DNA from: JBQTKD01 sp052386455
GTDB taxonomy: Bacteria > Actinomycetota > Actinomycetes > Sporichthyales > Sporichthyaceae
NCBI GenBank assembly: GCA_052386455.1
Contig: JBQTKD010000072.1
Location: 1-45,346, forward strand
Direction: 5' to 3'
DNA: 45,346 nt
The stretch's first letter is position 1; each line of letters begins with the position of its first letter. The notes beneath the pieces are model-generated. The model did not search any database and was not told the origin of the DNA. It worked only from the letters and a program-made list of their open reading frames with translations. The translations under genes were made by a program, and so were the position numbers. Below are positions 1 through 8,008 of this stretch, in pieces.

Positions 1-126
1 GATCAACGGCCTCATCGAACTGCACCGGCGCATCGCCCGCGGCTTCCGCAACCGCGACAACTACCGACTACGCATGCTGCTCATCGGCGGCGGACTGACC
101 AGCCCCCACCTCAAGTAGGAAGAGCC
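1..126 (+). mobile_element. Right end of an ISL3-family insertion sequence (partial)
   Basis: The window opens inside a transposase whose C-terminus resembles ISL3/IS204/IS1001-type enzymes. The end of the element reads GGAAGAGCC at 118-126, which in reverse complement is GGCTCTTCC, the kind of terminal inverted repeat ISL3 elements carry. The stop codon of the transposase lies inside this terminal repeat. The left end is outside the window, so neither the other inverted repeat nor the 8-bp target duplication (expected as the bases just after 126) can be checked. Family assignment rests on recalled family features. Confidence 0.6.
2..118 (+). CDS. ISL3-family transposase, C-terminal 38 residues
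   Basis: An open frame runs in from the left edge and stops with TAG at 116-118. The visible end contains NGLIELHRRIARGFRN followed by DNYRLRMLL, the pattern (N-G-x-I-E, then R-x-F-x-N-x-x-N-x-R-L-R) found at the C-terminus of ISL3-family DDE transposases. It catalyses cut-and-paste movement of its own element. Only the tail is visible, so it cannot be judged whether the gene is intact. Confidence 0.6.
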   Translation: MNGLIELHRRIARGFRNRDNYRLRMLLIGGGLTSPHLK

Positions 127-244
127 GGTAAACGGCGGTTTCGAGCGGTTGCGGGCGGACGAACGCCGCCGGCCTTCAGGCCTCTGACCTGCGGAAATGA
201 GGCAATCCCGGTCGTCTGCGGATTCTGTCGGACAAGCCCCGATC

Positions 245-270
245 GGAGTTCAAGTCCCCTCTCCCGCACC
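245..270 (+). other. tRNA 3'-end-like fragment, possible attachment site remnant
   Basis: The stretch holds a T-loop (GTTCAAGTC) followed by CCCTCTCCCGCACC, which looks like the 3' half of a T-arm plus the acceptor strand of a tRNA. The preceding T-stem strand (CGGAG) pairs only partly with CCCCT. No matching 5' acceptor strand (expected GCGGGAG) is found 70-90 bases upstream, so a complete tRNA is not present. tRNA 3' ends are common integration targets, so this may be an att remnant. It could also be chance. Confidence 0.35.
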
Positions 271-355
271 GGGTTCAGCCGCGCGTCCGCGCAGCGGTAG
301 AACCGCAACGGATGGTGCGCGAAATCCGGCTGGAGAACCCGCTCGCGTTGCAGTT

Positions 356-985
356 CTACCGCGCGGCGTGCGGTGGCGCGGTCGGTCGGTCGACGACGAC
401 CACGAGGTCCGTCCACTGGTCGTGCCAGCCGCGGCGGGTGCGGTCGTCGAAGAACGGGGAGAGGGCCGAGAACGGCACGCAGGCGTAGATGAGCTCGCGG
501 GCCGCGGCCTTGCCCCAGCCGAGCGGGACGATCCAGTGCTTAGGGTCGGGCGGGTAGTTCCACTGCCACGACGGGTCGGGCATCGGGATCTCGCGGAGGC
601 CGGCGTAGCGCTTGCCGATCGTCTGGCCGTTCTTGGCCAGCATCGCGATCGGGTAGAGCAGTCCGCCGGCCATCCAGACGAGGTAGCCGAGCAGCGCGCC
701 GCCGATCGCGATCTCCGGGCTCACCGAGCCGTTCGCGAGGCCGAACACCCCGATGACTAGCCCCGCGACGAGGAGCCCGGCGCCCAACGCCAGGAGTCCG
801 TCGATCAGGCGGGCGAGGAAGCGTTCGCCCATCCCGCCGGGTTCCAGACCGGGTGGCAGTCCGCTCGGGACGGGTGGCGGATAGGGGTACCCAGGCTGCG
901 CAACCGTCGGGAAGCCGTAGGGGTACTGGGGCGGCCCGTAGGGGTAGTACGGCTGGCCGTAGGGCGGCTGCGGTCCGTCGGTCAC
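356..985 (-). CDS. RDD family membrane protein
   Basis: 209 residues. The first 50 residues are a Pro/Tyr/Gly-rich cytoplasmic tail with repeated PYG/YPY units. After this comes the RDD domain: R-L-I-D-G near residue 60, two hydrophobic segments (about 62-85 and 92-115), then G-x-x-I-G-K-R and a C-terminal D-D-R-T-R-R-G-W-H-D. The RDD signature residues are all present. RDD proteins are small integral membrane proteins of mostly unknown role; some have been linked to ion transport. The gene follows the SMI1-like gene on the same strand with a 3-base gap, so the two are probably co-transcribed. Confidence 0.8.
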   Translation of the reverse strand: MTDGPQPPYGQPYYPYGPPQYPYGFPTVAQPGYPYPPPVPSGLPPGLEPGGMGERFLARLIDGLLALGAGLLVAGLVIGVFGLANGSVSPEIAIGGALLGYLVWMAGGLLYPIAMLAKNGQTIGKRYAGLREIPMPDPSWQWNYPPDPKHWIVPLGWGKAAARELIYACVPFSALSPFFDDRTRRGWHDQWTDLVVVVDRPTAPPHAAR

Positions 986-988
986 CGC

Positions 989-1393
989 TCAGTCCTCCGG
1001 GGCGAACCAGGTGTCGAGCAGGGAGCGCAGGTCGGAGGCGACCCACCGGGTGCGGCCGTCGGCTGCGGACCAGAGGTAGATGTCGGTGCCGTCGGGGCGG
1101 TAGGCGAACAGGTCCTCGGTGCCGGTGTCGCCGAAGAAGGTCAGATCCGCGTCGGCGTCGGCGACGGGCCCGAGCCGGGCCTGGTTCTCCTCGCCGATGC
1201 GCTCCACGGGCCACACCGGTTCGGCGCCGGCGTCGTCGACGAGGCCGTCGGTTTCGGCGAGCAGCGTGCGCAGATCCTCGGGGAGCGGAACGCCGAGCCG
1301 GGCCTCGATCTCCGCGAGGACCTCGGGCGAAGCGGGTTCGGACAGCACGACGGCGCCGTCGTCACCGATGGCGCGCAGCCAGGCCGTCCACAC
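989..1393 (-). CDS. SMI1/KNR4 family protein
   Basis: 134 residues starting at GTG 1393, with AGGG upstream at suitable distance. The pattern E-x-x-L-G-V-P-L-P-E-D-L-R-x-L-L-x-E-T-D-G in the first half is typical of the SMI1/KNR4 (SUKH) fold. The central part has the usual W/G-rich strands. SUKH proteins often act as immunity proteins against contact-dependent toxins or as scaffolds. No toxin gene is visible next door, so its role here is open. It sits directly upstream of the RDD protein gene in the same direction. Confidence 0.75.
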   Translation of the reverse strand: MWTAWLRAIGDDGAVVLSEPASPEVLAEIEARLGVPLPEDLRTLLAETDGLVDDAGAEPVWPVERIGEENQARLGPVADADADLTFFGDTGTEDLFAYRPDGTDIYLWSAADGRTRWVASDLRSLLDTWFAPED

Positions 1394-1415
1394 GATGGCA
1401 CCCTAACGAGAGTGG

Positions 1416-2018
1416 CTACCCGGCAAGCCGACGGAACGCCGGCAACAGTGCCCGCAGTGCCTGGCCGCGGTGGCTGATGGCGTCCTTTTCGGTCGCGCTC
1501 ATTTCCGCGGTGGTTCGCTCGTACCCGTCGGGCTGGAAGATCGGGTCGTACCCGAAGCCGTTCGCGCCCCGCCGTTCGCGGAGCAGGACGCCGACGATGC
1601 GACCCTCGACGACCTCGGCCGCGCCGTCGGGCAGCGCGAGGGCGGCGGCGCAGGCGAAGTGCGCGCCGCGGCGACCGTCCGGGATGTCGGCGAGCTGGCC
1701 GAGGACGAGATCGAGGTTCGCCTCGTCGACGCCGTGCCTGCCCGCCCACCGTGCCGAGAGGATGCCCGGCATGCCGTTGAGGGCGTCGACGCACAGCCCG
1801 GAGTCGTCGGCGACGGCGGGCAGGCCGGTGGCCGCTGCGACGGCGCGGGCCTTGAGCAGGGCGTTCTCGGCGAAGGTCGCGCCGATCTCGGCGACCTCGG
1901 GGACGTCCGCGAAGTCGCCCACGCTGCGCAGGCGCACGGCGAGACCCGCGCCTTGGAGGATCCGGGCCAGTTCTTCCAGCTTGGCCGCGTTGCGCGTGGC
2001 CAGGACGACGTCGGTCAC
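1416..2018 (-). CDS. rdgB: Non-canonical purine NTP pyrophosphatase (RdgB/HAM1, Rv1341-like)
   Basis: 200 residues. Hydrolyses dITP, XTP and similar damaged purine triphosphates to the monophosphates, keeping them out of DNA and RNA. The N-terminal motif V-L-A-T-R-N-x-x-K, the E-x-G-x-T-F-x-E-N-A-x-x-K-A block, V-A-D-D-S-G-L at about 69-75, the G-F-G-Y-D-P-I-F block and a late S-H-R-G are all present. The GTG start at 2018 overlaps the TGA stop of rph (GTGA), which fixes the start and indicates translational coupling. Order murI–MBL–rph–rdgB matches the mycobacterial arrangement. Confidence 0.95.
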   Translation of the reverse strand: MTDVVLATRNAAKLEELARILQGAGLAVRLRSVGDFADVPEVAEIGATFAENALLKARAVAAATGLPAVADDSGLCVDALNGMPGILSARWAGRHGVDEANLDLVLGQLADIPDGRRGAHFACAAALALPDGAAEVVEGRIVGVLLRERRGANGFGYDPIFQPDGYERTTAEMSATEKDAISHRGQALRALLPAFRRLAG

Positions 2019-2746
2019 CGCAGCGGTGTAGCCAGCGCGGCCGCCTGGATCCGCGTCAGGTCGGCGCAGCCGCCGACGGCCAGGTCGAGCAGGTCGTTGA
2101 GCAACGCCCGGTCGAAGGGGGCGCCCTCCGCGGTGCCCTGGACCTCGACGAACGCGCCGGTGTCGGTGCAGACGACGTTCATGTCGGTGTCTGCGGCGAC
2201 GTCCTCGACGTACTCGAGATCGATAACCGGGGCGCCGTTGCAGACGCCGACGCTCACGGCGGCGACGGACCCGGTGAGCGGCTCGGCACCGGCCAGCGAG
2301 CCGCGTTCGCGCAGCCAGGAGACGGCGTCGGCCAGCGCGACGTACGCACCGGTGATGGCGGCCGTGCGCGTGCCGCCGTCGGCCTGCAGGACGTCGCAGT
2401 CCAGCACGATCGTGTTCTCGCCGAGCGCCTTGTAGTCGATGACCGCGCGCAGGCTGCGGCCGATCAGGCGGGAGATCTCGTGGGTGCGGCCGCCGATGCG
2501 GCCCTTGACCGACTCGCGGTCGCCGCGGGTGTTGGTGGCGCGGGGCAGCATCGCGTACTCGGCGGTGACCCAGCCGAGCCCGGAGCCCTTCCGCCAGCGG
2601 GGCACGCCCTCGGTGACGCTGGCCGCGCACAGCACGCGCGTGCGGCCGAACTCGACGAGCACGGACCCCTCGGCGTGGTCGAGCCAGCCGCGGGTGATGG
2701 TGACGGGGCGGAGCTGGTCGGCCGCGCGGCCTTCGGGACGTGACAT
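2015..2746 (-). CDS. rph: Ribonuclease PH
   Basis: 243 residues, the usual length. Phosphorolytic 3'-5' exoribonuclease that trims tRNA 3' ends and works on structured RNAs in the cytoplasm. Visible family blocks are the N-terminal R-P-V-T-I-T-R-G-W segment, the E-F-G-x-T-x-V-L-C-A-A-S-V strand, A-E-Y-A-M-L-P-R-A-T, an R-x-x-x-G-R-x-x-E-I-x-R-L-I-G-R-S-L-R run and D-C-D-V-L-Q-A-D-G-G-T-R-T. It overlaps rdgB by four bases and lies 31 bases downstream of the MBL hydrolase gene, so it is probably part of the murI operon. Confidence 0.97.
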   Translation of the reverse strand: MSRPEGRAADQLRPVTITRGWLDHAEGSVLVEFGRTRVLCAASVTEGVPRWRKGSGLGWVTAEYAMLPRATNTRGDRESVKGRIGGRTHEISRLIGRSLRAVIDYKALGENTIVLDCDVLQADGGTRTAAITGAYVALADAVSWLRERGSLAGAEPLTGSVAAVSVGVCNGAPVIDLEYVEDVAADTDMNVVCTDTGAFVEVQGTAEGAPFDRALLNDLLDLAVGGCADLTRIQAAALATPLR

Positions 2747-2777
2747 GCCCGCGAGCGTACCGAGGCCGCCCCCGCGC

Positions 2778-3524
2778 TCAGATCGTGAAGGTGGCGCCCG
2801 GCTGCGCGAGGTGGAGTGGACCGTCGAAGATCTGGGCCTCGGCGAGGGTGATCGCGCCGTCGTTCCACGGCGGGACGTGGGTGAGGACCAGGTGCCCGAC
2901 GCCGGCGCGGGTGGCGTGTTCGGCGGCCTCGCGGCCGGTGAGGTGGACCTCGGGGGCGTCGTCGCGGCCCTCGACGAACGAGGCCTCGCACAGGAACAGG
3001 TCCGAGTCCTTGGCCAGGCGCACCAGCGGGTCGCAGATGCCGGAGTCTCCGGAGTAGGTCAGCACGCGACCGTTGTGCTCGAGCCGGATGCCGTAGGCCT
3101 CGATCGGGTGCACGGTGCGGTCCACATAGGCCCGGAACGGCCCGATCTCGAACGACATCTCGGGCCGCAGCGTCTTGAAGTCGAACTCCTCGCCCATGCC
3201 GGGATCGGTGGGCAGGCCGTACGCGGTCGCCAGACGGTGCGGGGTGTCGGCCGGGCCCCAGACCGGGATCCGCGGCGCCGCACCCTCCGGCCGATACTTG
3301 CGCGCGACGTAGTACCCGCACATGTCGATGCAGTGGTCCGGGTGCAGGTGCGAGAGCACCATCGCGTCCACGCCGTAGATGTCGGTGTAGTTCGCGAGCG
3401 CGCCCACGGCCCCGGAGCCGAGGTCCAGCAGCAGCCGGAAGCCGTCGGCCTCGACGAGGTAGCAGGAGGCGGGCGACGACGGTCCGGCGAACGACCCGGA
3501 GCACCCCACCACGGTGAGCTTCAC
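2778..3524 (-). CDS. MBL-fold metallo-hydrolase, Rv1339-like cyclic-nucleotide phosphodiesterase family
   Basis: 248 residues. The metallo-beta-lactamase metal motif H-L-H-P-D-H occurs near residue 69, with later ligands in S-G-D-S-G and L-T-H-V-P-P. Family members resemble RNase Z in fold; the mycobacterial homologue Rv1339 (same position between murI and rph) has been reported to degrade cyclic nucleotides. The specific substrate here is inferred from synteny only. The GTG start at 3524 overlaps the murI stop as GTGA, ruling out the longer open frame upstream. Confidence 0.85.
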   Translation of the reverse strand: MKLTVVGCSGSFAGPSSPASCYLVEADGFRLLLDLGSGAVGALANYTDIYGVDAMVLSHLHPDHCIDMCGYYVARKYRPEGAAPRIPVWGPADTPHRLATAYGLPTDPGMGEEFDFKTLRPEMSFEIGPFRAYVDRTVHPIEAYGIRLEHNGRVLTYSGDSGICDPLVRLAKDSDLFLCEASFVEGRDDAPEVHLTGREAAEHATRAGVGHLVLTHVPPWNDGAITLAEAQIFDGPLHLAQPGATFTI

Positions 3525-4342
3525 GCGATGGCTCCCATGACGCCGACCTCGCCGAGGGTCTCCACGACGCCGATGTCCGGGCCGAGGAAGCGGCGCCCGA
3601 GGGCCGCGAACGGCTGCCGATCCCCGGTGGCCAGGAAGCGGTGCCGCGGCTGCGGCAGCCCGGCGGGGCGCACCAGCCCACCGTCGACGAGCACGCGGTA
3701 CACGTCCTTCGCGGTCTCCTCCGCACTGGACACCAGCGTGACCTCGGGGCCGAGCACGTGCGAAATGGGTCCGGCGAGCAGGGGGTAGTGCGTGCACCCG
3801 AGCACGACGGTGTCCACGCCCGCGGCCTGCAGCGGCGCGAGGTACTCCGCAGCGGTCTCGAGGACCTCGGGGCCGGAGGTCAGCCCGCGCTCGGCGAACT
3901 GGACGAACTTCGGGCACGCGGCGACGGTGAGCTCGACGTTCGGGGCCGCGGTGAACGCGTCTTCGTACGCCTGCGAACGCTTCGTGGCCTGCGTGCAGAT
4001 CACGCCGACGCGACCGGAGCGAGTCGCCTGGATGGCACGGCGGGTGGCCGGGCGGATGACCTCGACGACCGGGACCTCGTACCGCTCGCGCGCGTCGCGC
4101 AGCATCGCCGCCGAGGCCGTGTTGCAGGCGACGACCAGCACCTTGACGCCCTGGTCGACGAGCTGGTCCAGGACGTTCAGCGAGAGGGCGCGGACCTCCG
4201 CGATGGGCCGGGGTCCGTACGGGGCGTTGCGGGTGTCTCCGACGTAGACCACCGGCTCGGCCGGCAGAAGGTCGAGCACCGCTCGAGCCACCGTCAGACC
4301 TCCGACACCGCTGTCGAAGATCCCAATGGGTGCATCAGACAT
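3521..4342 (-). CDS. murI: Glutamate racemase
   Basis: 273 residues. Converts L- to D-glutamate for peptidoglycan. The family start I-G-I-F-D-S-G-V-G-G-L-T-V is at residues 6-18. The catalytic cysteines are visible as A-C-N-T-A-S (Cys73) and G-C-T-H-Y-P (Cys183). It is the first gene of a tightly packed operon (MBL hydrolase, rph, rdgB). The upstream 212 bases separate it from a divergent methyltransferase gene; a TACCTT motif lies 9 bases before the ATG and could be its -10 element. Confidence 0.97.
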   Translation of the reverse strand: MSDAPIGIFDSGVGGLTVARAVLDLLPAEPVVYVGDTRNAPYGPRPIAEVRALSLNVLDQLVDQGVKVLVVACNTASAAMLRDARERYEVPVVEVIRPATRRAIQATRSGRVGVICTQATKRSQAYEDAFTAAPNVELTVAACPKFVQFAERGLTSGPEVLETAAEYLAPLQAAGVDTVVLGCTHYPLLAGPISHVLGPEVTLVSSAEETAKDVYRVLVDGGLVRPAGLPQPRHRFLATGDRQPFAALGRRFLGPDIGVVETLGEVGVMGAIA

Positions 4343-4554
4343 GACTTCTCGAAGGTACGGCGGACGGCGGGTGAACTGCAGTGGTGGAACGGTGTTCTGT
4401 TGATCAGAGTACGGCTATGTGTCGCCTCGACTACGCATGGATCGCCCATCTGCAGCGATCACTGTTTCGCAAGCCGCCGTTGCCTTCCCGCGGTCCCCGA
4501 AAAGTGGGCAACCAACGGTGCGGGACACGGGCGACCCAACAGAGGAGCGCGGCA

Positions 4555-5607
4555 ATGGACGAGGCGAAGCTCGAACAGTTCATGGGCGGAATGGTCGGGA
4601 ACATGACCGGGGCGATGCTCTGCTTCGGGGTGTGGCTCGGCGACGAGGTCGGGTTCTACGCGGCGATGAACGGCGCCGGGCCGCTGACCGCGGACGCGGT
4701 GGCCGAGCGCGCCGGAACCAACGCGCGCCTCACCCGCGAGTGGCTGGACGGCCAGGCGGCGGGCGGACTCCTCGAGCACGACGCGGCCGCCGGCACCTAC
4801 ACGCTCTCCGAGGAGGCCGTGGCCGTCCTGGCCGACGAGAACTCGCCGGTGTTCCTGGCCCGGGCACTGTGCCTGCTCGGATCGCTGTTCAACGACATCG
4901 ACAAGATCGCGGGCGCATTCAAGGGCGACGGCAAGCTGAGCTGGGGCGATCACCACCCGCACCTGTTCCGCGGCACCGAGTGGTTCTTCCGCACCGGGTA
5001 CCGGGCCATGCTGACCACCGAGTGGATCCCCGCGCTCGACGGCGTCGTCGAGAAGCTCGAAGCGGGCGCGGCGGTGGCCGACGTCGGCTGCGGCCACGGC
5101 GCCTCGGTGGTCGTGCTGGCCGAGGCGTACCCGAACTCCCGCATCTCCGGCTTCGACTTCCACGAGCCCTCGATCGCCACCGCGGGCAAGCGCGCCGCGG
5201 AGGCCGGGATCGCGGACCGCGTCCTCCTGCAGACCGCGTCGGCGACGGAGTACCCCGGCACCTACGACCTGATCTGCTTCTTCGACTGTCTGCACGACAT
5301 GGGCGACCCGGTCGGCATCGCCCGCTACGCCCGCGAGCACCTCAACCCGGGCGGGTCGCTGCTGATGGTCGAACCGTTCGCCCTCGACGGCCGGGAGAAC
5401 CTGACCGCCAACCCGATGGCGGCGCTGTTCTACGGAGCCTCCTCGGCGATCTGCACGCCGAACTCGCTGTCCCAGGACGTGGGGCTGGGTCTCGGAGCGC
5501 AGGCCGGACCGGCACGACTTACCGACGTGCTGTCCCGGGCGGGGTTCGGCGACGTGCAGGTAGTGGCGTCCTCGCCGGTGAACCTGATCTTCCAGGCCCG
5601 CGTCTGA
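4555..5607 (+). CDS. SAM-dependent methyltransferase with N-terminal winged helix
   Basis: 350 residues. Residues 1-95 look like the dimerisation/winged-helix region of O-methyltransferase-like proteins (A-V-A-E-R-A-G-T-N-A-R-L-T-R-E-W-L). A Rossmann-type domain follows, with motif I V-A-D-V-G-C-G-H-G-A-S near residue 180 and F-F-D-C-L-H-D-M-G-D-P near 250, where other families carry the catalytic His-Asp. The open frame extends to 4381, but ATG 4555 has a GAGGAG Shine-Dalgarno about 7 bases upstream and starts the conserved part. It is divergent from murI and converges on the maleylacetate reductase gene. Substrate unknown. Confidence 0.85.
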   Translation: MDEAKLEQFMGGMVGNMTGAMLCFGVWLGDEVGFYAAMNGAGPLTADAVAERAGTNARLTREWLDGQAAGGLLEHDAAAGTYTLSEEAVAVLADENSPVFLARALCLLGSLFNDIDKIAGAFKGDGKLSWGDHHPHLFRGTEWFFRTGYRAMLTTEWIPALDGVVEKLEAGAAVADVGCGHGASVVVLAEAYPNSRISGFDFHEPSIATAGKRAAEAGIADRVLLQTASATEYPGTYDLICFFDCLHDMGDPVGIARYAREHLNPGGSLLMVEPFALDGRENLTANPMAALFYGASSAICTPNSLSQDVGLGLGAQAGPARLTDVLSRAGFGDVQVVASSPVNLIFQARV

Positions 5608-5618
5608 CGGTCCGTCAG
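5604..5618. terminator. 15-bp palindrome shared by two convergent stop codons
   Basis: CTGACGG-T-CCGTCAG is a perfect 7-bp inverted repeat. The TGA of the forward methyltransferase (5605-5607) lies in one arm and the TGA of the reverse maleylacetate reductase gene (complement of 5615-5617) lies in the other. It could work as a small bidirectional hairpin terminator, but there is no T tract and the stem is short. Confidence 0.4.
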
Positions 5619-6670
5619 GGTCGCGTGCCGGCGTAGGCGCCGCGGAGGATTTCGAGCACTCCCTCCGCGCTGACCGGCCGCGGGTTCCACCAGTCGCCCG
5701 TGGCGGTGAACCCGGCCGCCTCGGCCAGCTTGGCCTCGTCCATGCCGAGGTCGGCCAGGCTGGTCGGGGCGCCGACCGCAACCGCAAGGTCCCAGAGCCC
5801 GCCGGGCGCGTCCGCTGCACCGAGGGCGGCGGCGATCCGCCGCACGGCCTCGGGTGCCGCTGGCGCGTTGTACGCCACGACGTGCGGGAGCAGCGCCGAG
5901 TGGGTCGGCGCGTGCGGAAGGTTGTAGGAGCCGCCGACCACGTGGGCCAGCTTGTGGTGCAGGGCGATGGTGGTCGTGCCCAGCACGGCGCCGGCCAGGT
6001 ACGCCCCGTAGAGCGCGTCGGAGCGGGCGTCGAGGTCGCCGCCGTCCGCCACCGATCCGGGGATGCCGCGGGCAAGCGCCCGGATGGCCTCCTCGGCCAA
6101 CAGGCTCGAGATGGGGCTCGCGTCGCGCGCCCACAGTGCCTCGACGCAGTGCGCCAGCGCGTTCATTCCACTGGCCGCGGTGACCGGTGCGCGGAGCGGA
6201 ACGGTCAGCACCGGGTCGTAGACGACGACTGCCGGCAGCACGCGCAGGTCCCGCCGGGTGCGCTTGTGACCGCCTTCGGTGACGCCGTAGTACGCGGTGA
6301 GTTCGGAGCCGGAGTACGTGGTGGGCACCGCGACGATCGGCACTGCGAGCGTGGCGGCGAGCGCCTTGGCCAGGCCGATGGCCGAGCCGCCGCCGATCGC
6401 CACGAGGGAGTCGATCTCCTGCCCGGCGATCAGGTCCAACGCAGCCGCGACGTCCTCGGCCGGGACGTGCTGCCGCACCTCGGCGATCCGGAGCACGGCC
6501 CGAGCGCCGAGGCGTTCGGCCGCCTCGTCCCCCACCGCCTTGCCGCGAGCCTCGGTGACGAGCAGCGCCCGGGCGCAGCCCAGCCGGTCCAGCTCCTCGG
6601 GCAGGCTCGCCACGGAGCCGACGCCGAAGACCACCCGGCCGGGCAGCGCCTCGTGCACGAAGGGGTGCAC
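5615..6670 (-). CDS. Maleylacetate reductase (iron-containing alcohol dehydrogenase family)
   Basis: 351 residues, the normal length. Reduces maleylacetate to 3-oxoadipate with NAD(P)H at the end of hydroxyquinol, resorcinol, hydroquinone and chlorocatechol pathways. Visible motifs are A-I-G-G-G-S-A-I-G-L-A-K near 95, V-P-T-T-Y-S-G-S-E near 115, S-G-M-N-A-L-A-H-C-V-E-A near 172 and H-H-K-L-A-H-V-V-G-G plus N-L-P-H-A near 245. The Asn in the S-G-M-N block replaces the metal-binding Asp of true Fe-alcohol dehydrogenases, as expected for this metal-independent branch. It is immediately downstream of the VOC gene (start and upstream stop abut), implying one transcript. Confidence 0.9.
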   Translation of the reverse strand: MHPFVHEALPGRVVFGVGSVASLPEELDRLGCARALLVTEARGKAVGDEAAERLGARAVLRIAEVRQHVPAEDVAAALDLIAGQEIDSLVAIGGGSAIGLAKALAATLAVPIVAVPTTYSGSELTAYYGVTEGGHKRTRRDLRVLPAVVVYDPVLTVPLRAPVTAASGMNALAHCVEALWARDASPISSLLAEEAIRALARGIPGSVADGGDLDARSDALYGAYLAGAVLGTTTIALHHKLAHVVGGSYNLPHAPTHSALLPHVVAYNAPAAPEAVRRIAAALGAADAPGGLWDLAVAVGAPTSLADLGMDEAKLAEAAGFTATGDWWNPRPVSAEGVLEILRGAYAGTRP

Positions 6671-7165
6671 CTAGAGCACCTGCATCCCGTACATGCCGCC
6701 GAGGTCGTCGGAGATCAGTTCGATCCGTGCGCCGTCCGGGTCGTTGAAGTACATCGACGTCTTGCTGTGGATGACGTACTCGACGCCGGCCGCCTCGAGC
6801 TTGCCTCGCAGGTACGTCCACTTTTCCGGCGGCACCGAGATCGCCAAGTGGTGCAGTCCGCCGAGCACTTCGGAGTACGGGCCGAGGTCCAGGCCCGGGA
6901 AGTCGAAGAACGCCAGCAGGTTGCCGTGGCCGATGTCGAAGAAGAAGTGGTTGGACCCCTGGTAGTCCCGGTTCTCGAAGATCTCGGTGAGCGGAAACTC
7001 CAGCAGGCCTTGGTAGAACTCGATGGTGCGGCGCACGTCGAAGGACAGCAGCGCGATGTGGTGCACGCCGCGGGCACTGCTGGGCGGCCGCTCCCCCGCC
7101 GGTTTCAGGTACGCCGCCGCGATCAGGTCACGGTCGGCGTCGATCGCCGCGATGTCGATGGTCAT
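6671..7165 (-). CDS. VOC-superfamily metalloenzyme (glyoxalase / extradiol dioxygenase-like)
   Basis: 164 residues, a single two-module VOC domain. The expected metal triad is visible: His36 in G-V-H-H-I-A-L-L, His106 in G-L-H-H-L-A-I-S and Glu149 in D-P-D-G-A-R-I-E-L. The protein could be a small ring-cleavage dioxygenase, a lyase or an isomerase. The neighbouring maleylacetate reductase makes cleavage or rearrangement of a ring-derived intermediate attractive, but that is inference. ATG at 7165 is 9 bases after the end of the preceding gene (7175). Same strand as both neighbours. Confidence 0.8.
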   Translation of the reverse strand: MTIDIAAIDADRDLIAAAYLKPAGERPPSSARGVHHIALLSFDVRRTIEFYQGLLEFPLTEIFENRDYQGSNHFFFDIGHGNLLAFFDFPGLDLGPYSEVLGGLHHLAISVPPEKWTYLRGKLEAAGVEYVIHSKTSMYFNDPDGARIELISDDLGGMYGMQVL

Positions 7166-7174
7166 GACGATCCC

Positions 7175-7993
7175 TCAGATGGCGAAGAACAGCGAATTGA
7201 ACCTGTCCGCGACGCTCTGGTCGCCCTTGACGGTGCCGCCCTTGATGCGGCCGTAGGAGGTGAGGACGAGTTCGTCCGCCTCGAATTCGATCACGGTGGG
7301 CAGGTCGTCCACCGGGCCGGGCTCGTAGGCCAGGCCCTCCTTGGCGGCGGTGTAGCGCCAGGTGCCTGCGTTGGCGCCGGTGGTGTTGCGGATGCCGATC
7401 GAGAACGGCTCGTCGACGTTGTCCGTCTCTGCGGTGATTTGGTAGACGATCAGCGCCAGGGGGGCCAGCAGGTCGGCGGTGTCGTTGGCGAGCTTGTGGG
7501 TGTCGCCGCGGCCCTCGCGGATGTCCCAGGCGTGGACGCCGTAGTCGACGAGCTGGAACCACGGGTAGAACGCGGCGGGCAGTGGGCCGGCGTAGGGGTG
7601 GTAGACCATCGTGCCCATCCAGTCGGTCTCGGACAGGCCCTCGTAGATGCCCATCGCCTTGCCGTAGTCCTGGCGCAGGCGGTTCATGACCTCGGCCTGC
7701 GAGGCCTCGCGGAAGGCGCGGGCGCGGACGTCGAGGCGCTCGGCCATCGGCTTGAGGCCGATGGGGGTGTCGGTGGACTCCTGGCCGGCACGGGCCAGTT
7801 CGAAGCCGGGGAAGTATCCCTCGGTGGCGTCGATCATGTGTCCGGCCATGTCGCGCACCTGCCACGCGTCGCACGCCGTCGGCGCCTCCCACCGGGTCAG
7901 TTCGTCGGTGAGGACCATGAAGTCGGTGGCCTCGCGCTCCAGCACGGTCAGCAGGGTGCTCTTCGAGGCGGGATCGAACACGTTGTACGACAT
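7175..7993 (-). CDS. Maleylpyruvate isomerase family mycothiol-dependent enzyme (DinB-like fold)
   Basis: 272 residues. The N-terminal four-helix DinB-like domain has A-G-H-M-I-D (His52) and L-V-D-Y-G-V-H-A-W-D (Asp150, His154). In the Corynebacterium enzyme the zinc is held, as I recall, by His52, Glu144 and His148, with the same 4-residue spacing; here Asp stands where Glu is expected. A C-terminal domain (about 170-272) resembles the sterol-carrier-like domain of this family. Family members isomerise maleylpyruvate in gentisate degradation or use mycothiol in other reactions. The real substrate is unknown. Confidence 0.8.
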   Translation of the reverse strand: MSYNVFDPASKSTLLTVLEREATDFMVLTDELTRWEAPTACDAWQVRDMAGHMIDATEGYFPGFELARAGQESTDTPIGLKPMAERLDVRARAFREASQAEVMNRLRQDYGKAMGIYEGLSETDWMGTMVYHPYAGPLPAAFYPWFQLVDYGVHAWDIREGRGDTHKLANDTADLLAPLALIVYQITAETDNVDEPFSIGIRNTTGANAGTWRYTAAKEGLAYEPGPVDDLPTVIEFEADELVLTSYGRIKGGTVKGDQSVADRFNSLFFAI

Positions 7994-8008
7994 GGCAGTC
8001 TCCTCGGG

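Noticed and set aside
190..268. A complete tRNA ending at the tRNA-like fragment
   Set aside because: No 5' acceptor strand complementary to CTCCCGC, no convincing D-arm or anticodon stem was found, and the T-stem is only partly paired.
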